Of a DNA stretch of 64,000 bases, positions 32,395-41,326 are shown in pieces (the first letter of the stretch is position 1; each line of letters opens with the position of its first letter). Below the pieces are notes generated by a model. That model saw nothing but the letters and a program-made list of their open reading frames with translations. It had not been told where the DNA came from and searched no databases. The translations under genes were made by a program, and so were the position numbers. Where the stretch lies: the NCBI RefSeq assembly GCF_003045775.1, contig NZ_PXNS01000012.1, positions 38,782-102,781 on the forward strand, in the 5' to 3' direction. The stretch is from Halomonas litopenaei (GTDB taxonomy: Bacteria > Pseudomonadota > Gammaproteobacteria > Pseudomonadales > Halomonadaceae).

Positions 32395-33438
32395 TCAGGA
32401 AGGGCTGGGAGATTCCGGTTTGGTATCGTCGGTTGCCTCCACGTCAGCCGGGGCCTCGGCCTGATCCTTGACCTCTTCGTACCACAGGTTGTGGTGCTGC
32501 TTGGCCCAGCTTTCGTCGACGTAGCCGGTGGTCATGCCCTCGAGCGCACCCTCGGTCCCCAGGGTGCCGATATAGATGTGACCGAAGGAGACGGCGGTAA
32601 GCGCGAGGGCACCCACCGCATGGATGATGTTGGCCCACTGCATGGTGTCCCGGCTCTGGTCGAAGTTCGGGAAATCCAGTACCAGGCCGCTGACGAAGAC
32701 AACCATGCCGGCCGTGGCCAACAGCCAGAACCAGGCCTTCTCGCCACCGTTGGCAAAGCCGGCGTCTGGATGCTTGTCGCCGACCATGCCGCCGCCTTGC
32801 TTGAACCACTCGATATCGTGGGCCTTGATCCAGTTGTGCTTGAGAAAGCGCAACAGCACGAAGATCAGCAGCAGACCGAAGAACGGACCGATGTAGTTGT
32901 GCAGGAACTTTGTGCCGCTGATCATCGCAGCCCAGAAGGCGTCGCCAAACACTGGCTTGAACACGAACTTGCCGTAGAGAATGTTGAGGCCCGTCAGCGC
33001 CAGGATGATGAACAGCGTCGCCAGGGTCCAGTGCAGCGCCCGGCTGAGTACCGACCAGCGCAACAGCTTACGCCCGGTGCGTGGCTCATCGAGGCGGCTG
33101 CGGCCGACGATCAGATAGAAGATGGTGATCATCGCCAGCATGCCGCCCACGGCGATCAGCCCGAAGGGCGAGACCCACTTGTTGCGCCATTGGCGCCAGC
33201 TCTCGCCGCTCTGGTTGATCAGGCTGTAGGTCGAATCATGGCGAGTATCGATAAAGGACTCGCCATCCTTCACCTGGCGCCAGGTGTCGGCGTCGGCGCT
33301 GGGTACGGCGGTGGCGATCTCGGCATTGGGGTCGGCACCCATGGCGGGAGCGGCGCAGGCCAGCAACAACAGCAGCAGTGCCGGCAGCACCAGCCCCAGG
33401 GCTCCACCCGGTCGAGGCAAGGCATCACGAAGGTTCAT
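32395..33438 (-). CDS. fdhC: Formate dehydrogenase gamma subunit, cytochrome b556
   Basis: Membrane subunit that accepts electrons from the iron-sulfur subunit and passes them to quinone. 347 residues. A signal-like N-terminus (LGLVLPALLLLLLACAAPAMG) precedes a periplasmic domain with DTRHDSTYSLINQSGESWRQ. Four membrane segments follow, with heme histidines in SRALHWTLATLFIILALTG, LHNYIGPFFGLLLIFVLL and SFGHIYIGTLGTEGA. It is the last gene of the operon, 9 bases after fdhB, and has an acidic C-terminal tail. Confidence 0.93.
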   Translation of the reverse strand: MNLRDALPRPGGALGLVLPALLLLLLACAAPAMGADPNAEIATAVPSADADTWRQVKDGESFIDTRHDSTYSLINQSGESWRQWRNKWVSPFGLIAVGGMLAMITIFYLIVGRSRLDEPRTGRKLLRWSVLSRALHWTLATLFIILALTGLNILYGKFVFKPVFGDAFWAAMISGTKFLHNYIGPFFGLLLIFVLLRFLKHNWIKAHDIEWFKQGGGMVGDKHPDAGFANGGEKAWFWLLATAGMVVFVSGLVLDFPNFDQSRDTMQWANIIHAVGALALTAVSFGHIYIGTLGTEGALEGMTTGYVDESWAKQHHNLWYEEVKDQAEAPADVEATDDTKPESPSPS

Positions 33439-33447
33439 GGGGCCTCC

Positions 33448-34071
33448 TCACTGGTTACGTGTGGCGTCGTAGGCCATGGCGTCGATCGCCGAGGGCGAGC
33501 CATTGCCGATATCCGACCAGGCGCCATCCTTGTGACCACGGCGCACCACCCGCTCGCGGAAGATGTCAGCAACGGTCTGGGCATCGCCTGCCAGCAGCGC
33601 CTTGGTCGAGCACATTTCGGCGCACAGCGGCAGCTTGCCCTCGGCGATGCGGTTGGCGCCGTATTTCTCGTACTCTTCTTCGGGGCTGTCGGCGGGGCCG
33701 CCGGCGCAGAAGGTGCACTTGTCCATCTTGCCGCGCTCGCCGAAGGCGTCCTGCTGGGGAAACTGCGGCGCGCCGAAGGGGCAGGCGTACAGGCAGTAAC
33801 CGCAGCCGATGCACAGATCCTTGTCGTGCAGCACGATGCCGTCGTCGGTCTTGTAGAAGCAGTCGGTGGGGCAGACCGCCATGCAGGGTGCGTCATCGCA
33901 GTGCATGCAGGCCACCGAGATGGACACCTCGGACGGCTCGCCATCGTTCAGGGTGACCACCCGGCGGCGCTGGATGCCCCACTCGACCTCGTTGGCGTTC
34001 TTGCAGGCGGTGACGCAACCATTGCACTCGATGCAGCGCTCGGCGTCACACATGAATTTCATCTGGGCCAT
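33448..34071 (-). CDS. fdhB: Formate dehydrogenase beta subunit, 4Fe-4S protein
   Basis: Electron-transfer subunit with four 4Fe-4S clusters. 207 residues. Cysteine groups are CDAERCIECNGCVTACK, CMHCDDAPCMAVCP, CIGCGYCLYACPFGAP and CTFCAGG. Unlike E. coli FdnH it lacks a C-terminal membrane helix, matching the Fdh3B/FDH-beta type. It starts 34 bases after fdhA and precedes fdhC by 9 bases. No Tat signal is present, so it is presumably co-exported with FdhA. Confidence 0.94.
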   Translation of the reverse strand: MAQMKFMCDAERCIECNGCVTACKNANEVEWGIQRRRVVTLNDGEPSEVSISVACMHCDDAPCMAVCPTDCFYKTDDGIVLHDKDLCIGCGYCLYACPFGAPQFPQQDAFGERGKMDKCTFCAGGPADSPEEEYEKYGANRIAEGKLPLCAEMCSTKALLAGDAQTVADIFRERVVRRGHKDGAWSDIGNGSPSAIDAMAYDATRNQ

Positions 34072-34105
34072 GTCGAAACTCCTGTTGGTTCGGTGACGTC
34101 GGTGT

Positions 34106-36961
34106 CTAGCTGGCGAGTTCGATGCGACACAGGGTGCACTTGGTTTCCTGCATCTGGGTCACCGAGTCGTAGCCGTAGGTGGTGGCGGTGTTGACCGCCT
34201 CACCGATCACGTAAGGCGTGGTGCCATCCGGATAGCGATCGGCCAGGCTTTCGCCCTGGAACATGCCGCCGAAGTGGAAGGGCATGAACACCACTTCCCG
34301 CGCTACCCGAGGCGTCACCATGGCCTTGACCTTGATACGGCCGCCTTCGGCGCCTTCCACCCACACCATGTTGCCGTCCTTGACCCCCAGGTCGTTGGCC
34401 AGGGCAGGGTTGATCTCGACGAACATCTCCTGCTGCAGCTCGGCCAGCCAGGACATGGAGCGCGTTTCCTCGCCGCCGCCTTCGTACTCGACCAGGCGGC
34501 CAGAAGTCATGATGATCGGGTACTTCTTGCTGGCATCATTCTGCTGAATGCTCTGGTACAGCGTCGGCAGGCGGTAGTGCGAGGCGACGTCATCCCAGGT
34601 GGGGTAGTCCTCGACCAGATCCCGGCGTGAGGTATAGAGCGGCTCGCGGTGCTTCGGAATCGGGTCGGGGAAGGTCCAGACGTTGCAGCGCGCCTTGGCG
34701 TTGCCGAAAGGTGAGCATTCATGGGCGATGGCAACGCGCTGGATGCCGCCGGACAGGTCGGTCTTCCAGTTCTTGCCTTCCGCTGCGGCCTTTTCTTCGT
34801 CGGTCAGCTCATCCCACCAGCCCAGGTCCTTGAGCATCTGGGCGCTGAACTCGGGGTAGCCGTCCTCGAGGTCGGAACCGGCGCTGAACGAGTTGTCGGC
34901 GAGAATCGGGGTGCCTTCGTGCTCGATGCCAAAACGCGCACGGAAGGTCAGGCCGCCCTGGGACACCGGTTTGCTGGTGTCGTACAGAATGGGGGTGCCG
35001 GGGTGATTGAGCTCTGCGGTACCCCAGCAGGGCCATGGCAGGCCGTAGTAATCGCCGTCGGCCGGGCCGCCTTCGGCACGCAGATCGCGGAAGCTGAAGG
35101 TATGCCAGTTCTGCTGGTGGGTCTTGAGCCGCTCGGGGCTCTGCCCGGTGTAACCTACGGTCCACATGCCGCGGTTGAACTCCCGGGTAATGTCCTCGAT
35201 CAGCGGCTCCTCGCCGTTGATCTGAATGTTCTTGAACAGCTCGTCGGCGAAGCCGAGGCGCTGGCTCAGCAGGTACATGATGGTGTGGTCGGGCTTGGCC
35301 TCGAAGGCGGGTTCCACCACCCGGTCACGCCACTGCAGAGAGCGGTTGGTGGCGGTGACGCTGCCGTAGGTCTCGAACTGGGTGGCCGCCGGCAGAAGAT
35401 AGACGCCATCGCTGCGATCGTGCATGACCCCGGCGACGGTAGGATAGGGGTCGACGATGACCATCATCTCGAGCTTCTGCATGGCTTTCTGCATTTCGGT
35501 GCCGCGGGTCTGGGAGTTGACCGCGTGACCCCAGTAGAACATCGCCTTCAGGCTGGTGCGCTGGGAGATGTCCTGGTCTTCCTCGAGGACGCCATCGATC
35601 CAGCGCGATACCGTGATGCCGCTGGAGTGCATGGGGTAGCCGTCGGCGTACTCGGTCTGATCGAAGCGGCTCTTGAGCCATTCGTAATCGAGGTCCCAGA
35701 TCTGCGCCCAGTGCTTCCAGGCGGCTTCCGACAGACCGTAATAGCCGGGTAGCGAATGCGACATCAGGCCGAGATCGGTCGCCCCCTGGACATTGTCGTG
35801 CCCCCGGAAGATGTTGGCGCCGCCGCCTGACTTGCCGATATTGCCCAGCGCCAGTTCGAGGATGCAGTAGGCACGGGTGTTGTTGTTGCCGGTGGTGTGC
35901 TGGGTGCCACCCATGCACCAGACGATGCAGCCGGGACGGTTTTCCGCCAGCCGCCTGGCGGTATCGTACATGGCGGCTTCCGGCACCCCGGTGATGCGCT
36001 CCACTTCACTCGGCGGGAAGTTGGCGACCTCGTTGCGGACCTCGTCCATGGCGTAGACGCGCTGGTCGATGTACTGCTGGTCTTCCCAGCCGTTCTCGAA
36101 GATGTGCCAGAGCAGGCCCCAGATGAAGGCCACGTCGGAACCCGGCCGGATCCGCACGTAGTGGTCGGCCTTGGCCGCCGTGCGGGTGAAGCGCGGATCG
36201 ACGACGATGATTTCGGCCTGGCTGCGCTCCTTGGCCAGCAGGATGTGCTGCATGGCCACCGGGTGCGCTTCGCTGGGGTTGGAGCCGATGAACATGATCG
36301 AGCGGCTGTTCTGGAGGTCGTTGAGCGAGTTGGTCATCGCTCCGTAGCCCCAGGTATTGGCGACGCCCGCCACGGTGGTGGAGTGGCAGATGCGCGCCTG
36401 GTGGTCGGTATTGTTGGTGCCGGCCAGCGCCGCGAACTTGCGCATCAGGTAGGCCTGTTCGTTGCTGAACTTGGCCGAGCCGAGCCAGTAGACGCTGTCC
36501 GGGCCATGCTGCTCGGTCAGTTCCAGCACCTTGGCACCGATTTCGTCGATGGCCTGGTCCCAGGACAGACGTTGCCACTCGCCCCCGACCAGCTTCATCG
36601 GGTACTTGAGGCGGCGGGTGGAGTGACCGTGCTGGCGTAGTGAAGCGCCCTTGGCGCAGTGGGCACCGCGATTGATCGGGTGATCGAAGGCCGGTTCCTG
36701 GTGGGTCCAGATCCCTTCCTGGACCTCGGCGTAGACGCCACAGCCCACCGAACAGTGGGAGCAGATGGTGCGGCGGGTTTCCACCGGAGCATCGCTGTAG
36801 GGCGTCTTCTCGACCGCCTCGGCGCGTTGCATCATCGGTGAGCCGAACAGTCCAAGACCGGCGACACCGCTGGTCGCTGCGCCACTGCGCTTGAGGAACT
36901 GGCGCCGGGAAATGCCGAGACCGGAGACCTTGGGTGTGGTGGAGGTACGTGTCAGTCGCAT
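34106..36961 (-). CDS. fdhA: Formate dehydrogenase catalytic alpha subunit (molybdopterin, cysteine form)
   Basis: Oxidises formate to CO2 at a bis-MGD molybdenum or tungsten centre. 951 residues. A Tat signal (SRRQFLKRSGAATSGVAG) directs export. The 4Fe-4S ligands are Cys67, 70, 74 and 102. The active-site ligand is Cys192 (ARICHSTTVAG), where E. coli FdnG has selenocysteine, so no Sec machinery is needed. MGD-binding blocks follow (GSNPSEAHPVAMQH, WCMGGTQHTTGNNNTRA, IMTSGRLVEYEGGG). It follows the Tat-signal small gene by 18 bases. Confidence 0.96.
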   Translation of the reverse strand: MRLTRTSTTPKVSGLGISRRQFLKRSGAATSGVAGLGLFGSPMMQRAEAVEKTPYSDAPVETRRTICSHCSVGCGVYAEVQEGIWTHQEPAFDHPINRGAHCAKGASLRQHGHSTRRLKYPMKLVGGEWQRLSWDQAIDEIGAKVLELTEQHGPDSVYWLGSAKFSNEQAYLMRKFAALAGTNNTDHQARICHSTTVAGVANTWGYGAMTNSLNDLQNSRSIMFIGSNPSEAHPVAMQHILLAKERSQAEIIVVDPRFTRTAAKADHYVRIRPGSDVAFIWGLLWHIFENGWEDQQYIDQRVYAMDEVRNEVANFPPSEVERITGVPEAAMYDTARRLAENRPGCIVWCMGGTQHTTGNNNTRAYCILELALGNIGKSGGGANIFRGHDNVQGATDLGLMSHSLPGYYGLSEAAWKHWAQIWDLDYEWLKSRFDQTEYADGYPMHSSGITVSRWIDGVLEEDQDISQRTSLKAMFYWGHAVNSQTRGTEMQKAMQKLEMMVIVDPYPTVAGVMHDRSDGVYLLPAATQFETYGSVTATNRSLQWRDRVVEPAFEAKPDHTIMYLLSQRLGFADELFKNIQINGEEPLIEDITREFNRGMWTVGYTGQSPERLKTHQQNWHTFSFRDLRAEGGPADGDYYGLPWPCWGTAELNHPGTPILYDTSKPVSQGGLTFRARFGIEHEGTPILADNSFSAGSDLEDGYPEFSAQMLKDLGWWDELTDEEKAAAEGKNWKTDLSGGIQRVAIAHECSPFGNAKARCNVWTFPDPIPKHREPLYTSRRDLVEDYPTWDDVASHYRLPTLYQSIQQNDASKKYPIIMTSGRLVEYEGGGEETRSMSWLAELQQEMFVEINPALANDLGVKDGNMVWVEGAEGGRIKVKAMVTPRVAREVVFMPFHFGGMFQGESLADRYPDGTTPYVIGEAVNTATTYGYDSVTQMQETKCTLCRIELAS

Positions 36962-36979
36962 GGCAGGCTCTCCTTGTTG

Positions 36980-37192
36980 TCAGTCGCGCAGGGATGCGTA
37001 GAAGGCACGTACGTGTTCTGTCTCGCGGTAACCGGCGCTGTCATCGGCTTTCTCGGTGGCGGTCGTGGCGCTGTCATCGCGCGCCACAGCAACCGAGGCC
37101 TGGCCGACCACCACCGCGGCACCGGCGGCCACGGTGCCGCCCCCCAGGGCCTTGAGAAGACGACGGCGTTGAGTGTTGGGCGTTGTGCTCAT
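36980..37192 (-). CDS. Formate dehydrogenase region Tat-signal small protein
   Basis: About 70 residues. The N-terminus carries a Tat-like signal (QRRRLLKALGGGTVAAGAAVVVG), quoted here as RRRLLKALGG then TVAAGAAVVVG, and the C-terminus ends TEHVRAFYASLRD. This matches the small TAT-target family always found just upstream of fdhA in such operons; function unknown, perhaps a fourth subunit or assembly aid. ATG 37192 is preferred over 37198 because AGGAGA then has 6-base spacing. It overlaps the TorD-like gene end region. Confidence 0.85.
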   Translation of the reverse strand: MSTTPNTQRRRLLKALGGGTVAAGAAVVVGQASVAVARDDSATTATEKADDSAGYRETEHVRAFYASLRD

Positions 37193-37194
37193 GC

Positions 37195-37854
37195 TCATTC
37201 TCCTGCTCCAAGGGCCTGGCCTCGGTCCTCGTGGACGCTGGTGCCGGGCACAGGGGTTCCAAGGGTAGTGTTGTCGATCAGGATGGCGCTCTCGCGCTGG
37301 AAAAACAGCGTCGCCAGTTCACCCAGCGCCGCATAGAAGGGGGTGTCGACCCGGGCAAGATCGTGCATGCAGCGGTTGGCCCAGGGTGCCAGGTGGCGAT
37401 GGAAGAAGCTGCCGGCTCGCTGATCGTTCTGGCCGATCAGCATCGCCATGACCTCGCACATTGCCGCCAGATGATCTTCCGGCTCCGAGACGTCGGCAGA
37501 GCGCTGGATGCCCAGCGTCTTGAGGTCCCGGCGCAGTGCGACCAGTGATGCTTCCATCAGGCCGCCTTCGCGGTAGTAGGAGGCGTAGGGCAGCACGTCG
37601 CCCTGGATGACCCCGATCAGATGACGAAAGTGGGCACGCTCCAGGCGTTCGACGTCGCTGTCGGCAGCAGCGGCGGCCAGCCGGCTCCAGGCCTGGCTCA
37701 GACGAATGTCGTCCGGCTCTCCCTCGAGGCCGGCAAGCCACTGGCGAAGGGCTTCGCTGGGGGGCTCGCGCAGCAGTGCCGCCAGCAGGGCGTAGATGTC
37801 GGCCCTCAGATCGGCTTCTTCGGTGCGGGAGTCAGGAATGTCGTGCGTGGTCAT
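37195..37854 (-). CDS. TorD-family molybdoenzyme chaperone
   Basis: Cytoplasmic chaperone expected to bind the FdhA Tat signal and hold the apoenzyme until cofactor loading. 219 residues, all-helical. Recognisable features are LRADIYALLAALLREPPSEAL, the DVLPYASYYREGG motif (family Y-x-S-x-Y), EDHLAAMCEVMAMLI and the FFHRHLAPWANRCMHDL region. ATG 37854 overlaps the stop of the ferredoxin gene (ATGA), and its own stop overlaps the start region of the Tat-signal small gene. Confidence 0.9.
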   Translation of the reverse strand: MTTHDIPDSRTEEADLRADIYALLAALLREPPSEALRQWLAGLEGEPDDIRLSQAWSRLAAAAADSDVERLERAHFRHLIGVIQGDVLPYASYYREGGLMEASLVALRRDLKTLGIQRSADVSEPEDHLAAMCEVMAMLIGQNDQRAGSFFHRHLAPWANRCMHDLARVDTPFYAALGELATLFFQRESAILIDNTTLGTPVPGTSVHEDRGQALGAGE

Positions 37855-39665
37855 AGCTTGAGCTGGGCCTCCGGATTGGTCGCCATCTCGTGCCATACGT
37901 CCTTGACCCGGCAGTCCTGACACATTTCCAGCCGACGTGCCTGGTCACCACTGAAGTACGCATGGTTGGCCAGTTTCTGCTGGATGGCGGCGATGGTGCG
38001 GGCGTTGGCGAAGGCGCTGCCACAGACGATGCAGTGAAAGGGTGCGTCTTCGTGGCACACTCGCCACTGGCTGCGTTCCGCGCTGGCGAGGAAGCCGGGA
38101 GACAGGCGGATGGCGGATTCTGGACAGCTCTTGCTGCACAGGCCGCACTGGACGCAGTCTGCTTCGCGAAAGTCGAGGCGCGGGGTGTCACCTCCGGCGC
38201 CGAGCGCGCCGGTCGGGCAGCTGGCAACACAGCCCATGCACAGAGTGCAGGCATCGGCATTGACCTCGATGCCCCCGAATGGGCTGCCCGGAGGCATCGG
38301 GTGCCGCTCGCCGTCGACATGGCCAGTGGTGGCCAGATGGTCCAGTACCAGGTTGAGACGCTCGCGCTTGCCCGGCGCTTCTGCGCCATCTGTTGCCCCT
38401 GTATTGCCGGTTCGCCCGCCGGCCATTTGTACCGTGGCCGACGGGGTGTCCTTGTCGCTCCCGAACGCTTGAGCCTGTTCCAGGGAGCGCAGCCGGGGCG
38501 TCAGACCCGCATGGCGAGGCAGGGCGAGCGAGCTTTCCTGCTCCTCGTCGCTGAACCACTGCAGTCGGCCGGGATCCTGCCCCAGCGCCTCGAGGATCGC
38601 TCTGCCCTGGGTCAGCTGATCCTCCAGGTGAGCGACCAGCCTGTCCGGCATGTCGGAGTAGGCCTGGATGCGCACTTCGCAGGCGCCGGCGGCAATGGCC
38701 GACAGCCAATGGTCGACGCCGGCAGAACCCAGATCTTCCAGCGCCACATCGATGACGTGGCCGGCCGCGTCGGGTTGCAGGTGCTGGGCGTGATCGGCCT
38801 GAACGAAGCGCAGCACCGCCGACTGGCCGCCGGCGGCGTGGTAGTGGTCGAGCCAGGCGAGCAGGGTGTCCTGCTGACGCAGGCTATGCGGTTGGCGGAA
38901 TTCGATGGCCCCGGTGGGGCAGGCGCTGGTACAGCTACCGACCCCCTGACACAGGTAGGGATCGATCTCGATGCGGGCATCGATGCGTCCGGGGACGCTC
39001 TTGATGGCGTCGGCGGGACACACTTCCAGACAGCGGGTACAGCCACCGAAGCCACGAGTGGAGTGGGCGCAGCGATCGGCGTGGACCTCGAAGTAGCGGG
39101 GCTTTTCGAATTCACCGATATAGTCGCCGAGGCCGTCGATCAGCGTCGTGCGCGCTTCACCGGCGACCGGGGCATGAAAATAGCCGGGAGGCGGGAGTTC
39201 CAGGGGCAGGCGCGGTGTCGGTGTCAGATCCAGCACCAGGTCATGGTGTTCTCGGCCCAGCAGCGCCCGGGCAAGCTCGATGGGGCCCTCATGGCCGTCG
39301 AGCCAGGCGCTGAAGTGGCCAAGGTAGCCTTCCAGGTGCAGCCGTCCGAGTTGGGAGGCGAGTAGCGGCTGGAGCTGCACATCGGCAGCCTCGGCACGCT
39401 GCAACAGAGCATCATCCGGCACATCGGTCACCACCAGCGTGATACTGGCAAGCCCTTGTTCAAGCCCTTGTTCAAGCCCTCGTGCACGCTCCAGCACTTC
39501 CAGCAGGGACGCGCTGTCGCCAATCGCCAGTAGATGGCCATGGCTTTGGTAACCCACCGTTGCTGCGACGAGATTGAGCGGCCAGGAGACGGCGCCTAGG
39601 GCTCGCTCACGGGCCTGCCGGTTGACCTCGGTGTCCACCGGCACGGTTGCGATTTTCTGGTTCAT
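37851..39665 (-). CDS. Large multi-cluster 4Fe-4S ferredoxin of the formate dehydrogenase operon
   Basis: 604 residues, cytoplasmic, no membrane segment. An N-terminal domain of about 200 residues has no cysteine clusters. A first ferredoxin pair follows (GCTRCLEVCPADAI and CQGVGSCTSACPTGAI), then a middle domain, then a second pair near the C-terminus (CTLCMGCVASCPTGAL and CVQCGLCSKSCPESAI) and a zinc-like end (CHEDAPFHCIVCG, CQDC). Such proteins are regular members of DUF3305/3306 fdh loci; a role in electron supply or FdhA maturation is inferred. A 15-bp in-frame repeat encodes LEQG twice near residue 65. Confidence 0.85.
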   Translation of the reverse strand: MNQKIATVPVDTEVNRQARERALGAVSWPLNLVAATVGYQSHGHLLAIGDSASLLEVLERARGLEQGLEQGLASITLVVTDVPDDALLQRAEAADVQLQPLLASQLGRLHLEGYLGHFSAWLDGHEGPIELARALLGREHHDLVLDLTPTPRLPLELPPPGYFHAPVAGEARTTLIDGLGDYIGEFEKPRYFEVHADRCAHSTRGFGGCTRCLEVCPADAIKSVPGRIDARIEIDPYLCQGVGSCTSACPTGAIEFRQPHSLRQQDTLLAWLDHYHAAGGQSAVLRFVQADHAQHLQPDAAGHVIDVALEDLGSAGVDHWLSAIAAGACEVRIQAYSDMPDRLVAHLEDQLTQGRAILEALGQDPGRLQWFSDEEQESSLALPRHAGLTPRLRSLEQAQAFGSDKDTPSATVQMAGGRTGNTGATDGAEAPGKRERLNLVLDHLATTGHVDGERHPMPPGSPFGGIEVNADACTLCMGCVASCPTGALGAGGDTPRLDFREADCVQCGLCSKSCPESAIRLSPGFLASAERSQWRVCHEDAPFHCIVCGSAFANARTIAAIQQKLANHAYFSGDQARRLEMCQDCRVKDVWHEMATNPEAQLKL

Positions 39666-39784
39666 GCTGACTCACGGTCGAAAACTTTGTGTTCGTTATG
39701 ATTTTTTTCTTATGTGTCATCCCCAAGTGTGAGCGCTGTACATCAAATGCGCCAACACTCCTTGGTCGAAGGCGGTAAGCACCG

Positions 39785-40591
39785 CTATGACGAGGTGGGA
39801 CCAGGCCCCTCGGGATCTTCCTCGCTGGCAGCCAGCGCCCGGCCAGCGGCTGGCGCTGCACGGCCTGCCTTGGCGGATGCGGAGGTGTGGCTGACACCTC
39901 GTTCGCCAGCTTGTGTCATGGCCTCCGACGTTGTGGCGTTGGCTTGCGACTGTGACGGTGATGGCGTCGTGGTGGTATCGGCGACGTCCTCGTCGCTAGC
40001 GCCGTCTTCCTGATCGCTGTGCCCTGGCGGGGTGTCTGGCAGGGCGTCTGGCGGGGTGTCTGAAAGAGCGTCTGGCGTTTCGCCGGCTGAGTCGGCGACG
40101 CTATCTTCCGCGGCATCCTCGTCATCGACGTTATCCCACCACCGGCGCAGGCGCTGGGCGGTCTCGCTGGGCAAGGGGGTCAGCTTGGCGCGAAAGTCAT
40201 CATCATAGTCATCCAGCCCGTCGCGCAGGTTGTAGCGTTCACCGCGAAACAGCTGGCGCAGGGCGCGTTTCTTGAGCGCCCGGTCCACGCCCGAGGCGAG
40301 GTATGCCCGAATATCGCTGCCGGGCGCCAGCGACTCGGGAGGCGGTAGCTCGACGTCCGCATCAGAGGTCGCGTCCGCGGGTGGTGCGCCGTCGTGCGCA
40401 TCGTGCTCGGGCGCGGCAGCGGTATCGACCTCGGAGTGGCACGGTTCGGCATCGCTGCTGGCAATTGGGGCGGCGGGGGCTCGCTGCGTGTCGACAGCAG
40501 CATCACTGGCGGCGGTGGCGTCAGGGGGTGTGCCGTCGACAACCGACGGGTCCTTGAGCTTTCTGCGGGACCACTGTGACAGGCGACTCAT
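39785..40591 (-). CDS. DUF3306 family protein
   Basis: 268 residues. The conserved part is the N-terminal FLxRWSRRK-like MSRLSQWSRRKLKDP and the middle LPPPESLAPGSDIRAYLA with RALKKRALRQLFRGERYNLRDG. The flanks are long, acidic and rich in Ala, Pro, Thr and Ser, including repeated DTPPDAL units, and look disordered. The function is unknown; the family occurs only with formate dehydrogenase and DUF3305 genes. Its ATG overlaps the stop of a 24-codon mini-ORF that arose by tandem duplication of its own start region. Confidence 0.85.
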   Translation of the reverse strand: MSRLSQWSRRKLKDPSVVDGTPPDATAASDAAVDTQRAPAAPIASSDAEPCHSEVDTAAAPEHDAHDGAPPADATSDADVELPPPESLAPGSDIRAYLASGVDRALKKRALRQLFRGERYNLRDGLDDYDDDFRAKLTPLPSETAQRLRRWWDNVDDEDAAEDSVADSAGETPDALSDTPPDALPDTPPGHSDQEDGASDEDVADTTTTPSPSQSQANATTSEAMTQAGERGVSHTSASAKAGRAAPAAGRALAASEEDPEGPGPTSS

Positions 40592-40662
40592 GGGGTGTTC
40601 TCCCAAGCTGGACCAGCGCCCTTGCGTCTTTTCTTGCGGGACCACTGTGACAGGCGACTCAT
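40588..40662 (-). CDS. 24-codon mini-ORF created by a 71-bp tandem duplication
   Basis: Encodes MSRLSQWSRKKRRKGAGPAW plus ENTP, a hybrid of the DUF3306 start and the DUF3305 end. Its ATG overlaps the DUF3305 stop and its stop overlaps the DUF3306 start (ATGA at both junctions), so all three can be translated in sequence. No independent function is expected; it may act as a coupling leader. It is visible directly from the repeat. Confidence 0.55.
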   Translation of the reverse strand: MSRLSQWSRKKRRKGAGPAWENTP

Positions 40663-40733
40663 GGGGTGTTCTCCCGGGCACGTCCGGCACCCTTGCGCTT
40701 TTTCTTGCGCCCCTCGATCGGCGCCTCGCCATG
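40592..40733. repeat. 71-bp tandem duplication across the DUF3305-DUF3306 junction
   Basis: Two head-to-tail 71-bp units, roughly 40568-40638 and 40639-40709 depending on phase, share the last 30 or so bases exactly (GGGAGAACACCCCATGAGTC onward on the minus strand) and differ in the lysine/glycine-rich part. The feature bounds are approximate. Confidence 0.75.
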
Positions 40734-41090
40734 GGCCACCAGATAGGCCTCTATCCAGGCCTGGATCGCCAGTGGCATCTCTGTGGCGAGCACGCGGTGT
40801 TCTCCGTCCATCCAATTGGCCGCGACGTCCTGGCTGGCGGTGACGGCATCGATATGGGGCTCTCCGTCGCTGTGTCCGGCGCGGATAAACAGACGTGGGG
40901 CAGCGGCCTGAAGGTTGAACCGATAAGCCGCCCGCTCGGTCAGGCTGAGCACCAGCGTCACGACGCTGGGCCCCTGATCGCCAGGCTCCAGACGCTCGAC
41001 TGCCCAGCTACGCTGGCGAAAGCCCTTGATCACCTTGTCCTGTGGCGTGATCGTCACACTGAGTGGCCGGCGATTGGCTAGCCTCGTCAT
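40659..41090 (-). CDS. DUF3305 family protein
   Basis: 143 residues, function unknown. Conserved portions are VIKGFRQRSWAVERLEPG, VTLVLSLTERAAYRFNLQA and the ANWMDGEHRVLATEMPLAIQ region. A Lys/Arg-rich C-terminus (EGRKKKRKGAGRARENTP) precedes the stop. It is the first gene of the formate dehydrogenase operon, divergent from fdhD. The family is restricted to this kind of locus, so a role in FDH maturation or regulation is likely by association. Confidence 0.85.
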   Translation of the reverse strand: MTRLANRRPLSVTITPQDKVIKGFRQRSWAVERLEPGDQGPSVVTLVLSLTERAAYRFNLQAAAPRLFIRAGHSDGEPHIDAVTASQDVAANWMDGEHRVLATEMPLAIQAWIEAYLVAHGEAPIEGRKKKRKGAGRARENTP

Positions 41091-41267
41091 GGCGTAATGT
41101 CCTTGGCAATGGCAGGATGCGGTCAGTCATGCCGTCGAACCTGATCCGTGGTTCCGACTGCTTTTATCGGCCGACTCGTGTCAGCAAGCAGTATTAGCAA
41201 AGCAGTTTCCGCATCACGCCGTCAATTCGACGTTATCCGGCCACCTCAGCGCTTATTGTCCGATGGG

Positions 41268-41323
41268 AAGGTCTATCGGAAAGGTTTGTCGGGAATGTTT
41301 ATCGGGAACGTTTATCGGGGATC
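41268..41323. repeat. About 13-bp tandem repeat, four copies, in the fdhD leader
   Basis: Units GTCTATCGGAAAG, GTTTGTCGGGAAT, GTTTATCGGGAAC and GTTTATCGGGGAT run directly into the fdhD start codon at 41327. The last GGGGA serves as ribosome-binding site. Slippage here would alter the number of purine-rich units ahead of the gene. Confidence 0.75.
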
Positions 41324-41326
41324 GAG

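Noticed and set aside
32383..34194. Plus-strand open frame of about 600 codons
   Set aside because: Antisense to fdhC and fdhB, whose cysteine clusters and heme motifs are unmistakable on the minus strand.
37890..39365. Plus-strand open frame of about 490 codons
   Set aside because: Antisense to the ferredoxin gene with its ordered CxxCxxC motifs.
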